A stretch of DNA of 64,000 nt from NCBI GenBank assembly GCA_949788275.1, contig OX460916.1, positions 62,001 to 126,000 of the forward strand. Direction: 5' to 3'. This document shows, one piece after another, positions 24,870-34,085 of this stretch; the first letter of the stretch is position 1; each line of letters starts with the position of its first letter. The notes beneath the pieces were generated by a model. The model did not search any database. It saw nothing but the letters and a program-made list of their open reading frames with translations, and had not been told where the DNA came from. Position numbers and translations under genes: made by a program. Origin of the DNA: Weeksellaceae bacterium. Its GTDB lineage: Bacteria > Bacteroidota > Bacteroidia > Flavobacteriales > Weeksellaceae.

Positions 24870-27485
24870 TTAAAAAGGATAATTAATTCCGAAATGTAAT
24901 CTTGGTTTTAGCAGGTTAAAGTTGTTAAACTGCCATCTATCCCCTGGGGCATAAGAAGGGTCATAGACCTTATAACCAAAATCGAATCGGATGATTGCAA
25001 AGGTACCAATATGGTAACGAAAACCAAGTCCAGAACCAATCCCGAGTTGTTTATAAAATTCGTCGAATTTGAATAAAGTTTCTTCCCGGTCTTTGTTTAC
25101 GCCCCAGATATTACCCGCATCTAAGAAAAGCGCACCTTCAAGGCTACCAAACATATTGAAACGGTATTCCGCATTGAAGAGCAATTTTAAACTTTCGAAT
25201 TCTAAACTCTGTTGACCAGAAGCTAAACGTCGCTTGTCTGCTGGACCTAAGGTTAAAGGTGCCCAACCTCGAACATCATTGGCACCACCGGCAGAATAGC
25301 TTCGTATGAATGGCGTATAATTGGTATTCCCATAAGGTTGAATAAAACCAACTAAAAATCGGGAAGCAAAACTAGAGCTGGCATCAATTTTCCACTTTCG
25401 TCTTACATCCACATCCACTTTGACAAATTGAGAATAAGGAATTCCAAAGACGGCTCCTGTGTCACCATCAAAGTCATCTTCTTTACGATTAAAATCGAAG
25501 GTTTTATCTAATACACGAAGCAGATTTCCAGCTAATTCAATCCGTGCCGTAACAAACCACGGGTTAGCAACGGTTCGAAATGCATTTTCTTGATTGTACG
25601 TAAACTGATAAATAAATGAATTAATTAAGACGTTTTGCGAAATACTCGCTTTCCTATAAAGCATATTTTCAAAATTGACGTATAAATTCGATTCACCATT
25701 GTCAAGTGATCCACGGAATGCATCATCTTTTCGAACAATGTCTGTCATTTCATCATCGGTAATATAGCCATTCTGATATTCTTGCTGATGTTGATCATCA
25801 TAATCGAAATAAATAGAAAGGATATCCTCTTTTATACGTTGATCATTTTTGAAAACATCGTAATATCGATCTCTACGTCGGTTACTAACAAATTCGGTAT
25901 TGAATAAAGAGACTTTGTGTTGAAATTCTCCACTGGTGATATCCATATCTAAACCTAAACCATAAGAGGTACGGTCTAACCCTACATTTCGTTGGGTACT
26001 AACGTTCATGCGCAATGAAGATTCAGCACTAAAGCGCTTAGGGAGAATGTTGTCTAAGTTGATTGGTGTAAACAAATAAGGAAACTTTAAACGCGTCTCC
26101 AACGATATTTCATAAGCGTTTAAGAATTTATCACTCATAGAGAATTCTTTATCAACCGAACCTAAGTTTCCTTTTAGAGTGGTTTCTAAATTTTCTCCAC
26201 CCCCGAAGAGATTACGAGAAATCAAGGTAACCCCAGGCGATATAGCGAAATCCATATAACCCGATGTATAGCCTTCTAAGAAAATGTTAAGGTCAAATTT
26301 CTTTTTTGGTGTAAAGAAGACATCGACATTTAAGATGGAATCTTGAACACTGATTTCAAATTTATGCAAATTGATGTTCTCTTTTTTGAATATATTTCGT
26401 TTCGTCTGAATCTCTTGGCGTTGACGGTACAATTGATCAGGTTTTATAACAAAGGCATCGGTAAAGTAACGCGGTCTGTAAGCCTTCTTATCGGTATAAA
26501 ACACGGAATAGCCATCATATTCTTCTCGGATAGTGTTTTTATTCGTTTCATCAGCTGATTTTCGATCGGCATAGATATTAATATCTCCAAAACTGTAACG
26601 AACAAATTGACGTGTACTGTCTTTGCTCATTAAAGAATCCTGAATGTATTTGTCAACAAATAGGGTGACATCTAGTCGTTTATCCGATTTCATGGTATCG
26701 GCTTCGAAATATAAATCTTCTTGCGAATCATTAAAATCGTAATAACCTCTATTCTTTAAGAAGTCAACAATTTGCTTGCGCTCATCTTCAAATTTATCTA
26801 ACGTGTATTGATCTCCTTGATGAATTTTTGTTCGGCGTTCAAAGCGCTCCAAATCATTTTCGATATTTGAATCGAATATTTTTTTAGAATAGGTTTCAAT
26901 GTAGGACGGTTCACCAAGATCTATTTTATAGATAGCGGTAGCCTTCTTCGTTTTATCGTTTTTGTCGTATTCAACCTTTACTTTCGAGTCGAAATACCCT
27001 TTGTCATGAAATAACCGATTTAAATTTTGCGCTGAAAATTCGGATTGTTCCTGATCGAGTAATAAGGGTGGTTCACCTTGGCTATAAAAAAAACGCTCTT
27101 TACGAAGACTCTTCCCTACGTATTCAGGGAGTTGATTTTTAGTCAACAAGCTATCTAAAACGGTTTGATTTCGACGTTTTTGATCAATTTGATAATATTC
27201 TTCAAATGTTTTATCAAATTTAGCAGGTGACCAATTGTATACCCATTGCCATAATGGAATAGCTCCAAGGAAGCGACCATCGGGTTTTTGTTTTACATAA
27301 TTCCCTAAATCTTCATTGATGATTTTTTGTTTTTTCTTGGAGTCGGGATCACTCTTATCGTACTCAAATTTATTTTTTACAAACAGGTACTCATTCGCCG
27401 GCACTTTCTTCGTCAAGCTACAGCTCGATAAAAATAAGCTTAGGCAAGAGATAAATGCTATATTTGTGGTGGTTTTTTTACGCAT
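24870..27485 (-). CDS. BamA/TamA-family outer-membrane protein, lipoprotein signal
   Basis: 871 residues from MRKKTTTNIAF; a start five codons upstream (27500) would delay the signal peptide and overlap the divergent gene. The signal ends LFLSSC-S, a lipobox. POTRA-like segments occupy roughly residues 30-400 (FHDKGYFDSKVKVEYDK, FLKNRGYYDFN), then a 16-stranded Omp85-type barrel with the conserved GGANDVRGW loop and RFLVGF, ending in NYPF (terminal aromatic residue). Members assemble or export outer-membrane proteins or lipids. A lipid-modified N-terminus is found in some Bacteroidota homologues. Divergent from the methyltransferase with only 5 bp between start codons. Confidence 0.9.
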   Translation of the reverse strand: MRKKTTTNIAFISCLSLFLSSCSLTKKVPANEYLFVKNKFEYDKSDPDSKKKQKIINEDLGNYVKQKPDGRFLGAIPLWQWVYNWSPAKFDKTFEEYYQIDQKRRNQTVLDSLLTKNQLPEYVGKSLRKERFFYSQGEPPLLLDQEQSEFSAQNLNRLFHDKGYFDSKVKVEYDKNDKTKKATAIYKIDLGEPSYIETYSKKIFDSNIENDLERFERRTKIHQGDQYTLDKFEDERKQIVDFLKNRGYYDFNDSQEDLYFEADTMKSDKRLDVTLFVDKYIQDSLMSKDSTRQFVRYSFGDINIYADRKSADETNKNTIREEYDGYSVFYTDKKAYRPRYFTDAFVIKPDQLYRQRQEIQTKRNIFKKENINLHKFEISVQDSILNVDVFFTPKKKFDLNIFLEGYTSGYMDFAISPGVTLISRNLFGGGENLETTLKGNLGSVDKEFSMSDKFLNAYEISLETRLKFPYLFTPINLDNILPKRFSAESSLRMNVSTQRNVGLDRTSYGLGLDMDITSGEFQHKVSLFNTEFVSNRRRDRYYDVFKNDQRIKEDILSIYFDYDDQHQQEYQNGYITDDEMTDIVRKDDAFRGSLDNGESNLYVNFENMLYRKASISQNVLINSFIYQFTYNQENAFRTVANPWFVTARIELAGNLLRVLDKTFDFNRKEDDFDGDTGAVFGIPYSQFVKVDVDVRRKWKIDASSSFASRFLVGFIQPYGNTNYTPFIRSYSAGGANDVRGWAPLTLGPADKRRLASGQQSLEFESLKLLFNAEYRFNMFGSLEGALFLDAGNIWGVNKDREETLFKFDEFYKQLGIGSGLGFRYHIGTFAIIRFDFGYKVYDPSYAPGDRWQFNNFNLLKPRLHFGINYPF
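27459..27466 (+). promoter_or_regulatory. -7 box of the TrmH-type gene, inside the divergent gene
   Basis: TATATTTG 25 bp upstream of the ATG at 27491, lying within the signal-peptide codons of the opposite gene. Confidence 0.4.
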
Positions 27486-27490
27486 AAAAT

Positions 27491-28234
27491 ATGTTATCAA
27501 ATAACGCTATCAAGATAATAACTTCTTTAGGTTCTAAAAAATATAGACAAAAATATAATATGTTTGTCGTAGAAGGTGTTAAAAATATCACCGAAGTCTT
27601 GAAAAGTACAATAAAAGTACAAGAATTATTCATAACAGAAGACCTTTGGCCTGAAAATTCAGGTGTAAAGAAAACTTTTGTGGATGATCAACAATTAAAA
27701 AAGATTAGCTTTTTGTCTACGCCTAATATAGGTTTAGCGCTATGTGAACTTCCACCATCGTCGTGTTCAACGGCTTTTGACGGATTGGCTATTGCATTGG
27801 ATGATATTCGAGATCCTGGAAATTTAGGCACGATAATCCGAATGGCCGATTGGTTTGGGATAGAACATCTATTTTGTTCGGTAGAATCGGTCGATCTTTA
27901 CAATCCAAAGGTCATTATGTCAACGATGGGATCATTTAGTCGGGTCCATGTGCATTATTTGGATTTAAAATCATTTCTAGGAAATTATTCCGGACCCATT
28001 ATGGGGACTTTTATGGAGGGCACCTCGATTTACGGATCGGTTTTACCTCAATCGGGTATATTGGTCATGGGAAATGAAGCCAATGGCGTTTCAAAAGACA
28101 TAGAGCAATTGGCAACACACCAGCTAAGCATTCCGTTTTTTGGGAAAAATGGACAAACGGAAAGTTTAAATGTTGCGGCTGCCACAAGTGTCATCTTGGG
28201 TGAATTTGCTTCGCAGCGTATGCGCAAATCTTAA
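27491..28234 (+). CDS. TrmH/SpoU-family RNA 2'-O-methyltransferase
   Basis: 247 residues. N-terminal substrate-binding domain (~1-95), then the knotted SPOUT domain with its three motifs: LDDIRDPGNLGTIIR (motif 1), ILVMGNEANGVS (motif 2) and LSIPFFGKNGQTESLNVAAA (motif 3, close to its start SIPFFG). It methylates a ribose in rRNA or tRNA using SAM; RlmB and TsnR-like proteins share this layout and the exact target cannot be read from the sequence. The start codon lies 5 bp from the start of the divergent outer-membrane gene. Confidence 0.9.
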   Translation: MLSNNAIKIITSLGSKKYRQKYNMFVVEGVKNITEVLKSTIKVQELFITEDLWPENSGVKKTFVDDQQLKKISFLSTPNIGLALCELPPSSCSTAFDGLAIALDDIRDPGNLGTIIRMADWFGIEHLFCSVESVDLYNPKVIMSTMGSFSRVHVHYLDLKSFLGNYSGPIMGTFMEGTSIYGSVLPQSGILVMGNEANGVSKDIEQLATHQLSIPFFGKNGQTESLNVAAATSVILGEFASQRMRKS

Positions 28235-28330
28235 AGTATTCTTAATCTTGCTAGGAGTTGACCCGCTAACTGAAAAAAAATTTTACATTAGCTTTTCAAC
28301 AAGTTTAGGGTTTAATTATAAAAAATAGGA

Positions 28331-29551
28331 ATGAAAATTTTAGGTATTCTAGCCAGTAGTTTACTCATTGCATTAGCGAGTTGTAGCTCGGGAGGGAAAG
28401 AGATTGAAAAGAAGGAAGTTGATCCCAATGCACCCCCTCGATTTGACTCCATCGATTGGAAGGCAGAGTATAAAAAGGATACAAAAGAGCAAGGTGATGC
28501 ACTCGACTACCAGGAAAAAGTGAGTAAGTTTTACCAAGATTTTTGGCAAACTTCCGATGTTAGTGGCGGCCTATTGGTTGCTAAAAACGGGAAAATCATT
28601 TTTGAGCGATACAATGGTCTAGCTAATGTTGAAAAAAATATTCCCATTAATTTAGAAACGCCGCTTCATTTAGCATCCATTTCGAAAGTATTTACCTCCA
28701 TGGCCGTTTTAAAATTGGTCGAAAAAGAAAAAATCCAACTCGATCAGAAAGTAAATACCATTTTAGCCGATTTTCCTTACGATGAAATTCGCGTGCGTGA
28801 TTTATTAAATCACCGAAGTGGATTACCCAATTATGCCAATGTTTTATGGAATAATAAATTGATAGGTAAGGATCATGTGCTTTCGAACCAAGAAGTTTTA
28901 ACGATTTTTAATCAAGAAAAAGTTCCTTTGATTCGCAAGGTGGATACCGGATTTTACTACTCGAATACCAATTACGTTTTTTTAGCTTTAATTATTGAGA
29001 AGATCATGAAGATGGATTATCCCAAGGCGATGAAATACATGGTTTTTGATCCGTTAAACATGGATAAAACGTTTGTTTTTGATTATGAAAAGGACAAGGA
29101 TAATGTGGCTTTATCGTACGGATTTAAAGGAAAGAAATGGGAATGGGATTCGTTTGATAAAACCTATGGCGATAAGAATATTTATTCAACTCCACGCGAT
29201 TTATTGAAATTAGATATGGCGATGTATTCGGATAAATTTTTGTCGAAAGAATTAAAAGACGAAGCGTTTAGAGGGTATAGTTATGAACAGAAAGGGGTGA
29301 AGAATTATGGTCTTGGGATGCGAATGTTGGAATTTGAAAACGGAAATCGTTTATTGTATCACAATGGTTGGTGGCATGGAAATTACACCGTTTTTGTGCA
29401 TGATGTAAATAATCAATTTACGGTAATTGCCCTGGGGAACAAACAAAATAAAAATATTTATACAGCATTCCGTTTGTCGGGTATTAGTGATAGTTATCCC
29501 ATTGAACTACCCAACAAGGATTCGGTGAAAGTAGAAAAAGAGGTTTTTTAA
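28331..29551 (+). CDS. serine hydrolase, class C beta-lactamase/PBP4 fold, lipoprotein
   Basis: 406 residues. The lipoprotein signal is LIALASC-S (Cys18). The catalytic triad of motifs is complete: SxxK at 116-119 (SISK), YxN at 210-212 (YSN) and HNG at 344-346. The fold includes beta-lactamases, D-Ala-D-Ala peptidases and esterases; without a clear AmpC-type context it is more likely a cell-wall or ester hydrolase than a resistance enzyme. A strong terminator follows, and it is convergent with the ABC permease. The anchor suggests a periplasmic or outer-membrane position. Confidence 0.88.
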   Translation: MKILGILASSLLIALASCSSGGKEIEKKEVDPNAPPRFDSIDWKAEYKKDTKEQGDALDYQEKVSKFYQDFWQTSDVSGGLLVAKNGKIIFERYNGLANVEKNIPINLETPLHLASISKVFTSMAVLKLVEKEKIQLDQKVNTILADFPYDEIRVRDLLNHRSGLPNYANVLWNNKLIGKDHVLSNQEVLTIFNQEKVPLIRKVDTGFYYSNTNYVFLALIIEKIMKMDYPKAMKYMVFDPLNMDKTFVFDYEKDKDNVALSYGFKGKKWEWDSFDKTYGDKNIYSTPRDLLKLDMAMYSDKFLSKELKDEAFRGYSYEQKGVKNYGLGMRMLEFENGNRLLYHNGWWHGNYTVFVHDVNNQFTVIALGNKQNKNIYTAFRLSGISDSYPIELPNKDSVKVEKEVF

Positions 29552-29584
29552 AGTGAATGAAGAGGTACTTCGTACTTCTTTATC

Positions 29585-29628
29585 CAACAAAGCGGTTATA
29601 GGATTTATATAACCGCTTTGTTGTTTTA
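29585..29628 (+). terminator. terminator of the serine hydrolase gene
   Basis: 16-bp perfect stem (arms CAACAAAGCGGTTATA and its complement) with TTTT. Confidence 0.85.
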
Positions 29629-29740
29629 TGGAGACAGGTATTGCTGAATTGTTGTAATCTGTTCATAGATACACCTCGTTGGGTGTTAAGGGCGATGTGG
29701 AAGGAAATTATGAAGGTTTAGATGTGAGCTACCATCTACA

Positions 29741-29899
29741 AAAAGCAATCCCTTAAAATGTTCTCGAGAACATTTTAAGGGATTGCTTTTGCGGCAGGGA
29801 TTGCAACGGCATCCTTTGCCACAAGGCCAGATGCTGATAATTGCCGCGTATTTCTTGTGGCAAAGATACAGTGGAAAGCCCGGCGCGTAGCGGCCGCCC
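29741..29899 (+). repeat. interspersed 3'-end repeat, copy C
   Basis: A perfect 50-bp palindrome (29741-29790, centre CTCGAG) directly abuts GCGGCAGGGATTGCAACGG ... ATCCTTTGCCACAAG ... CTTGTGGCAAAGAT ... AGCCCGGCGC ... GCGGCCGCCC. CTTTGCCACAAG and CTTGTGGCAAAG form an internal stem. The GGCCGCCC end lies 8 bp from the stop codon of the ABC permease. Confidence 0.88.
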
Positions 29900-29907
29900 A
29901 AATTCTT

Positions 29908-31011
29908 TTAATCTTTCACGGCTAAGACGTCTCGCAACACGTTTCCGAAAATATTGAAGCCAAGCACGAGGAGCATAATGGCTGCACCAGGAAGGATAGC
30001 CAAGTGCTGTTGTCCTAGAATAATATGGCTGTAATGTTCTTTTATAATATTTCCCCATGAAGGTGTTGGTGGTTGAGCACCGATACCTAGAAAACTCAAT
30101 CCGCTTTCAACCAAGATGGCAGAAGCAAAATTGGCTGCTGAGATAACAATAATGGGCGCAACAACATTGGGCAATATTTGTTTGAAGATAATACGCATAT
30201 CTGAGAAGCCTAATGCTCTAGCGGCTTCTACAAATTCTTTTTCGCGATACGATAAAAACTGACCCCGAACAACACGGGCTACTTCTACCCACATGGTTAA
30301 ACCGACGGCAATAAATATTTGCCAAAATCCTTTGCCAATGGCTAAGGTGATGGCGATAACGAGTAGCAGGGTAGGGATTGACCAAACGATGTTGATAATC
30401 CACATAATGAAATTATCGACATGGCCTTTGTAATAACCCGCCACTGCACCAAGTGTTACACCTACAAGAAGGGAAATTAATACGGCGATAAAACCAATTA
30501 AAAAGGAAATACGTGTACCAATCATTAGGCGAGAATAAAAATCGCGACCGTAGCTATCGGTTCCCAGTAAATAGGTTTTTGTTTTAACAAACGTGGTCGC
30601 TAAGTGTTCGGATGGTATGCCGTGATCGGTCCATGTTGTAAGCGGTTCTACGAGTGGTTCTCCTTCTAGTCCATTGCCGAGGTAAGGGGTGTACTCTAGC
30701 TGATTCCCTTTGATCTGATAGTTGGTAATGGCGAGGTGTTCTGAATCAATTTCTCGACCGAAGAGGTAGCGTTTGAAGGATTGGTCTTGTTGATAATTGG
30801 GTAATGGAATCTCTAAGGTTAATTGCTTGTATCCCATGGGAGCAAAAGCAATGGTTAAATCTTGTCGATTGGCATTTTCTGTTTTGTCTGCTGCGAATAG
30901 GTAGGCGAAAATGGTTATAAGTCCTGCGATGACTATAACGCTAAAAGAAAGAACACCCAAGGTGTTCTTTCTTAATTTATTCATAATTGATTGAGAAGCG
31001 TACTCAGTCAT
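29908..31011 (-). CDS. ABC transporter permease, DppC/OppC type
   Basis: 367 residues, inner membrane. An N-terminal TM segment (~15-37) is followed by a ~110-residue periplasmic insert, then five to six TM helices. The EAA loop EAARALGFSDMRIIFKQILPN is diagnostic (about 250, its start EAARALG), and LGTDSYGRDFYSR is the usual sequence before the second helix. Such permeases import peptides, nickel or oligosaccharides with a DppB partner, two ATPases and a binding protein, none of which is in the window, so it is an orphan here. A second Met (residue 10) is also possible as start. Seven bp downstream of prc. Confidence 0.9.
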   Translation of the reverse strand: MTEYASQSIMNKLRKNTLGVLSFSVIVIAGLITIFAYLFAADKTENANRQDLTIAFAPMGYKQLTLEIPLPNYQQDQSFKRYLFGREIDSEHLAITNYQIKGNQLEYTPYLGNGLEGEPLVEPLTTWTDHGIPSEHLATTFVKTKTYLLGTDSYGRDFYSRLMIGTRISFLIGFIAVLISLLVGVTLGAVAGYYKGHVDNFIMWIINIVWSIPTLLLVIAITLAIGKGFWQIFIAVGLTMWVEVARVVRGQFLSYREKEFVEAARALGFSDMRIIFKQILPNVVAPIIVISAANFASAILVESGLSFLGIGAQPPTPSWGNIIKEHYSHIILGQQHLAILPGAAIMLLVLGFNIFGNVLRDVLAVKD

Positions 31012-31017
31012 TGTAGG

Positions 31018-33159
31018 TTATCTTAAATCTCTTAATACGTTAATTGATTCTTCTAGGTAGACATCTTTTTGAAGTCCTTTAAACCAATTTTCACGTCGCG
31101 CTTTAAAGACAGTATCTTTTTTCGCTGTTGCTGCATCAATTTGCGTCATGGCAAATTTGAAGTTGTTTTTGTATTTATCTAAGTCTTCGAATTTCTTGAT
31201 TTTATCTTCTCTTGCTGATCGATACGCTTTGTATTCCGCAATGTTTAAAGGAACCGATTTGGTGTCTTCCATTGTTTTAATGAATTTGAAGCTATCATCG
31301 ATTAATTTTAAGTGCGTATTGTTTTTTAAACGAGCTTCACTTTTCGCTTTAATCACTTTAAGATCGAATGGGTTCGTCCATTTGGCGAAGTTTAGAGCGC
31401 CGATTTGATCCCAAGCTAAGGCTTCTGTTCTTGAGGCTTCGCTATAATCGCTGTAGGTGAATTGATCGACCATTGAAATATCCGAATTCACCCCTTTTAA
31501 TTGAGTTGATCCGCCGTTAACACGGTAGAATTTCTGGATGGTTAATTTAACAGCACCGTATTCGTCGCTACCGGTATTTCGATCTAAAGGAAGAACGGTT
31601 TGAACGGTTCCTTTTCCGAATGTTTTTGGACTACCAACAATAACGGCACGACCGTAATCTTGCATGGCAGCTGCCAGAATTTCGGAAGCTGAGGCCGACA
31701 ATTCGTTGACCATAACCACTAAAGGACCATCGTATGCTATGGTGTTGTCTTTGTCTTCGTGTACTTTTAGCATGCCGTCGCTGCGTTTAACTTGTACAAT
31801 TGGTCCGTTTTTGATGAACAAACCAGAGATTTGAACAACTTCTTCTAGTGAACCACCGCCGTTGTTACGAACGTCGAATACCAACCCTTTGATATTTTCT
31901 TTTTTAAGAATTTCAATTTCTTTTAAGACATCGTCTGATGGATCTCTACCCGTTTTATCACCCATGGATGTATAAAATTCTGGAAGGTAGATGATACCGT
32001 ATTTGTCACCTTTCGCGTCGGTAATAATCGAAGAGCGGGCAAAAATTTCGTCGTATTCAATTACATCCCGTACAATGGAGATTTCTTGGGTAGAAGAATC
32101 TTTCTTTTTAACGGTAAGAATAACTTCGGTTCCCTTTTTACCACGGATAAGGCGAATAGCTTCATCCAATAACATTCCAACGATATTAACAGGTTCTCCT
32201 TTTTTACCTTGAGCAACTTTTAAAATTTGATCACCCACTTCTAGCTTACCCCCTTTCCAAGCAGGTCCACCAACCACTAATTCAGCAATGGTTGCATAGC
32301 CTTTTTTGTCTTGAAGTTTAGCACCAATACCTTCTAGTTGACCCGACATAGTTACATCGAAATCCTCTTTGTCTTGGGGAGAATAGTAACTGGTGTGTGG
32401 ATCGTATTGTTCGGTAAAGGAGTTCATGTATACCGTAAAATAGGTATTCTTTTTACGTTTTTTTAAACGTCTGAAATAATCGGTGATTAATTCTTTGACG
32501 TCTTCACGAGCAATTTTTTCGACTTCAGCGAAAGGGGTGTCTTTGGTAATTTTCTTTTTGTCTTTATCGTCGTCTAAAGGGTCTATAAATTCGTTTTCTT
32601 CTTTTTTGCCTTTCTTATTATCGGTAAGACGGTCTTGCATTGAGGTAATCTCGAGTAAAACATTGTATTTTAGATATTTTCTCCATAACTCTTTGGCATC
32701 TTTCTTATCTTTGGCATATTTGGATGTTTTATAGTCTAAATCGATGCTTTCCTTTTGATTAAAATCGAAAGGTTTATCCAAAATTTCAAGCGCATATTTT
32801 TCAGATTCCTCAATACGCTTATAGATGCTATCGACTGTTGAGTGATAGAACTTTAAGTCTTCCGTTTTATAGAAATCATCTAAGTTATGACGGTCTTTTT
32901 TAAAGAAGTCATAGTCGGATTGCAATAAAAAGCGTTTCGCAGGATCGATGTATTCCATGTATTTATCGAAAACATTCTCCGAAAATTTATCATCGATTTG
33001 TGCCGGCTTATAATGCAAATAGGTAAGCGTGTTTCGGGTGTTCTTGATCACAATTTTGGCCTTATCATCATCGTTATCAAACATTGGTTTACAAAAGCAG
33101 AACGCTAGTAAACTCATAGAAAGAAATGATAAAAGGATATACGTTTTCTTAATTAACAT
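31018..33159 (-). CDS. prc: C-terminal processing (tail-specific) protease
   Basis: 713 residues with a hydrophobic N-terminal signal (residues ~5-22). The N-terminal helical region (~35-240) and PDZ domain (~270-350) are followed by the S41 peptidase domain: the nucleophile lies in NELSASASEI (Ser in 488-492) and the general base Lys in FGKGTVQ (~516). The DUF3340-type tail completes the Prc architecture. Prc degrades or trims periplasmic proteins and regulates cell-wall hydrolases. Transcribed toward the ABC permease (6-bp gap), divergent from surE. A Lys/Asp-rich insert (KKGKKEENEF, DDDKDKKK) near 183-205 is a lineage feature. Confidence 0.93.
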   Translation of the reverse strand: MLIKKTYILLSFLSMSLLAFCFCKPMFDNDDDKAKIVIKNTRNTLTYLHYKPAQIDDKFSENVFDKYMEYIDPAKRFLLQSDYDFFKKDRHNLDDFYKTEDLKFYHSTVDSIYKRIEESEKYALEILDKPFDFNQKESIDLDYKTSKYAKDKKDAKELWRKYLKYNVLLEITSMQDRLTDNKKGKKEENEFIDPLDDDKDKKKITKDTPFAEVEKIAREDVKELITDYFRRLKKRKKNTYFTVYMNSFTEQYDPHTSYYSPQDKEDFDVTMSGQLEGIGAKLQDKKGYATIAELVVGGPAWKGGKLEVGDQILKVAQGKKGEPVNIVGMLLDEAIRLIRGKKGTEVILTVKKKDSSTQEISIVRDVIEYDEIFARSSIITDAKGDKYGIIYLPEFYTSMGDKTGRDPSDDVLKEIEILKKENIKGLVFDVRNNGGGSLEEVVQISGLFIKNGPIVQVKRSDGMLKVHEDKDNTIAYDGPLVVMVNELSASASEILAAAMQDYGRAVIVGSPKTFGKGTVQTVLPLDRNTGSDEYGAVKLTIQKFYRVNGGSTQLKGVNSDISMVDQFTYSDYSEASRTEALAWDQIGALNFAKWTNPFDLKVIKAKSEARLKNNTHLKLIDDSFKFIKTMEDTKSVPLNIAEYKAYRSAREDKIKKFEDLDKYKNNFKFAMTQIDAATAKKDTVFKARRENWFKGLQKDVYLEESINVLRDLR

Positions 33160-33238
33160 ATGAAGTTGATTATTTTAATTACTCATTAAATAGGACGCTC
33201 AAATATAAAACCAAAAATCAGAATAACTTTAAGTTTTT

Positions 33239-33246
33239 TACATTTG
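33239..33246 (+). promoter_or_regulatory. -7 box of surE
   Basis: TACATTTG 30 bp before the surE ATG. Confidence 0.5.
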
Positions 33247-33276
33247 TAGTTCAAAGAATAAAAATAGACATAAAAT

Positions 33277-34041
33277 ATGGAAAGACCATTAATATTGGTG
33301 ACAAATGACGATGGCGTTACCGCTCCTGGTATACGCGCATTGATCGAAATGGTGAAAGAGTTTGGTGATGTTTATGTGGTTGCGCCCGATAGTCCACAAA
33401 GTGGAATGGGGCATGCAGTAACGATTAATTCAACCATCTTTTGTGAAGAAATAGAAGTAGATAGTGAAGTCAAGGAATATTCGTGTTCAGGAACACCTGT
33501 TGATTGTGTTAAGTTAGCGGTTGCTCATATTCTTCCGCGCAAGCCCGATTTATGTGTTTCGGGGATTAATCATGGTTCGAATTCCTCAATTAATGTCATT
33601 TATTCAGGAACCATGTCTGCCGCGGTAGAAGCGGGGATAGAAGGGATTCCAGCGATCGGATTTTCGTTATGCGATTTTTCGTACAACGCTAATTTTTCAG
33701 CCGCTGAGAAATACATTAAAACAATCATTGGCCAGGTTTTGGAAAATAAATTACCCAAAGGAGTCGTCTTGAATGTAAATATCCCGAAATTGGAAGAAGA
33801 CCAATTAAAAGGAATTCGTGTGTGCCGTCAAGCGGATGCCAAATGGGAAGAGAAATTCGACAAACGGGAAGATCCTCGTGGTCGTACCTATTATTGGATG
33901 TGTGGGGAGTTTGTGAATTTTGATAAAGGAGATGATACAGACGAAGCGGCTTTAGCCGATGGGTATGTATCGGTCGTTCCTGTTCGTTATGATCTAACAG
34001 CGCATCATTTCTTAGGCGATTTGAAGAACTGGAGTTTATAA
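33277..34041 (+). CDS. surE: 5'-nucleotidase SurE
   Basis: 254 residues. The metal-binding start VTNDDGVTAPGI (8-19) and VAPDSPQSGMGHAVT are SurE signatures, with SGINHGSNSSINVIYSGTM-type region (SGINHGSN then VIYSGTMSAA) in the centre. SurE dephosphorylates nucleoside 5'-monophosphates and short polyphosphate, and helps stationary-phase survival. Monocistronic, with its own -7 box and a bidirectional terminator shared with the convergent TPR gene. Confidence 0.96.
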   Translation: MERPLILVTNDDGVTAPGIRALIEMVKEFGDVYVVAPDSPQSGMGHAVTINSTIFCEEIEVDSEVKEYSCSGTPVDCVKLAVAHILPRKPDLCVSGINHGSNSSINVIYSGTMSAAVEAGIEGIPAIGFSLCDFSYNANFSAAEKYIKTIIGQVLENKLPKGVVLNVNIPKLEEDQLKGIRVCRQADAKWEEKFDKREDPRGRTYYWMCGEFVNFDKGDDTDEAALADGYVSVVPVRYDLTAHHFLGDLKNWSL

Positions 34042-34045
34042 AAAC

Positions 34046-34078
34046 AAAAAGGAGCGATTTTAAATCGCTCCTTTTTTT
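34046..34078. terminator. bidirectional terminator, surE / TPR gene
   Basis: AAAAAGGAGCGATTTA and its complement, with T-run on both strands; 7 bp after the TPR stop and 5 bp after the surE stop. Confidence 0.9.
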
Positions 34079-34085
34079 ATGTTGA

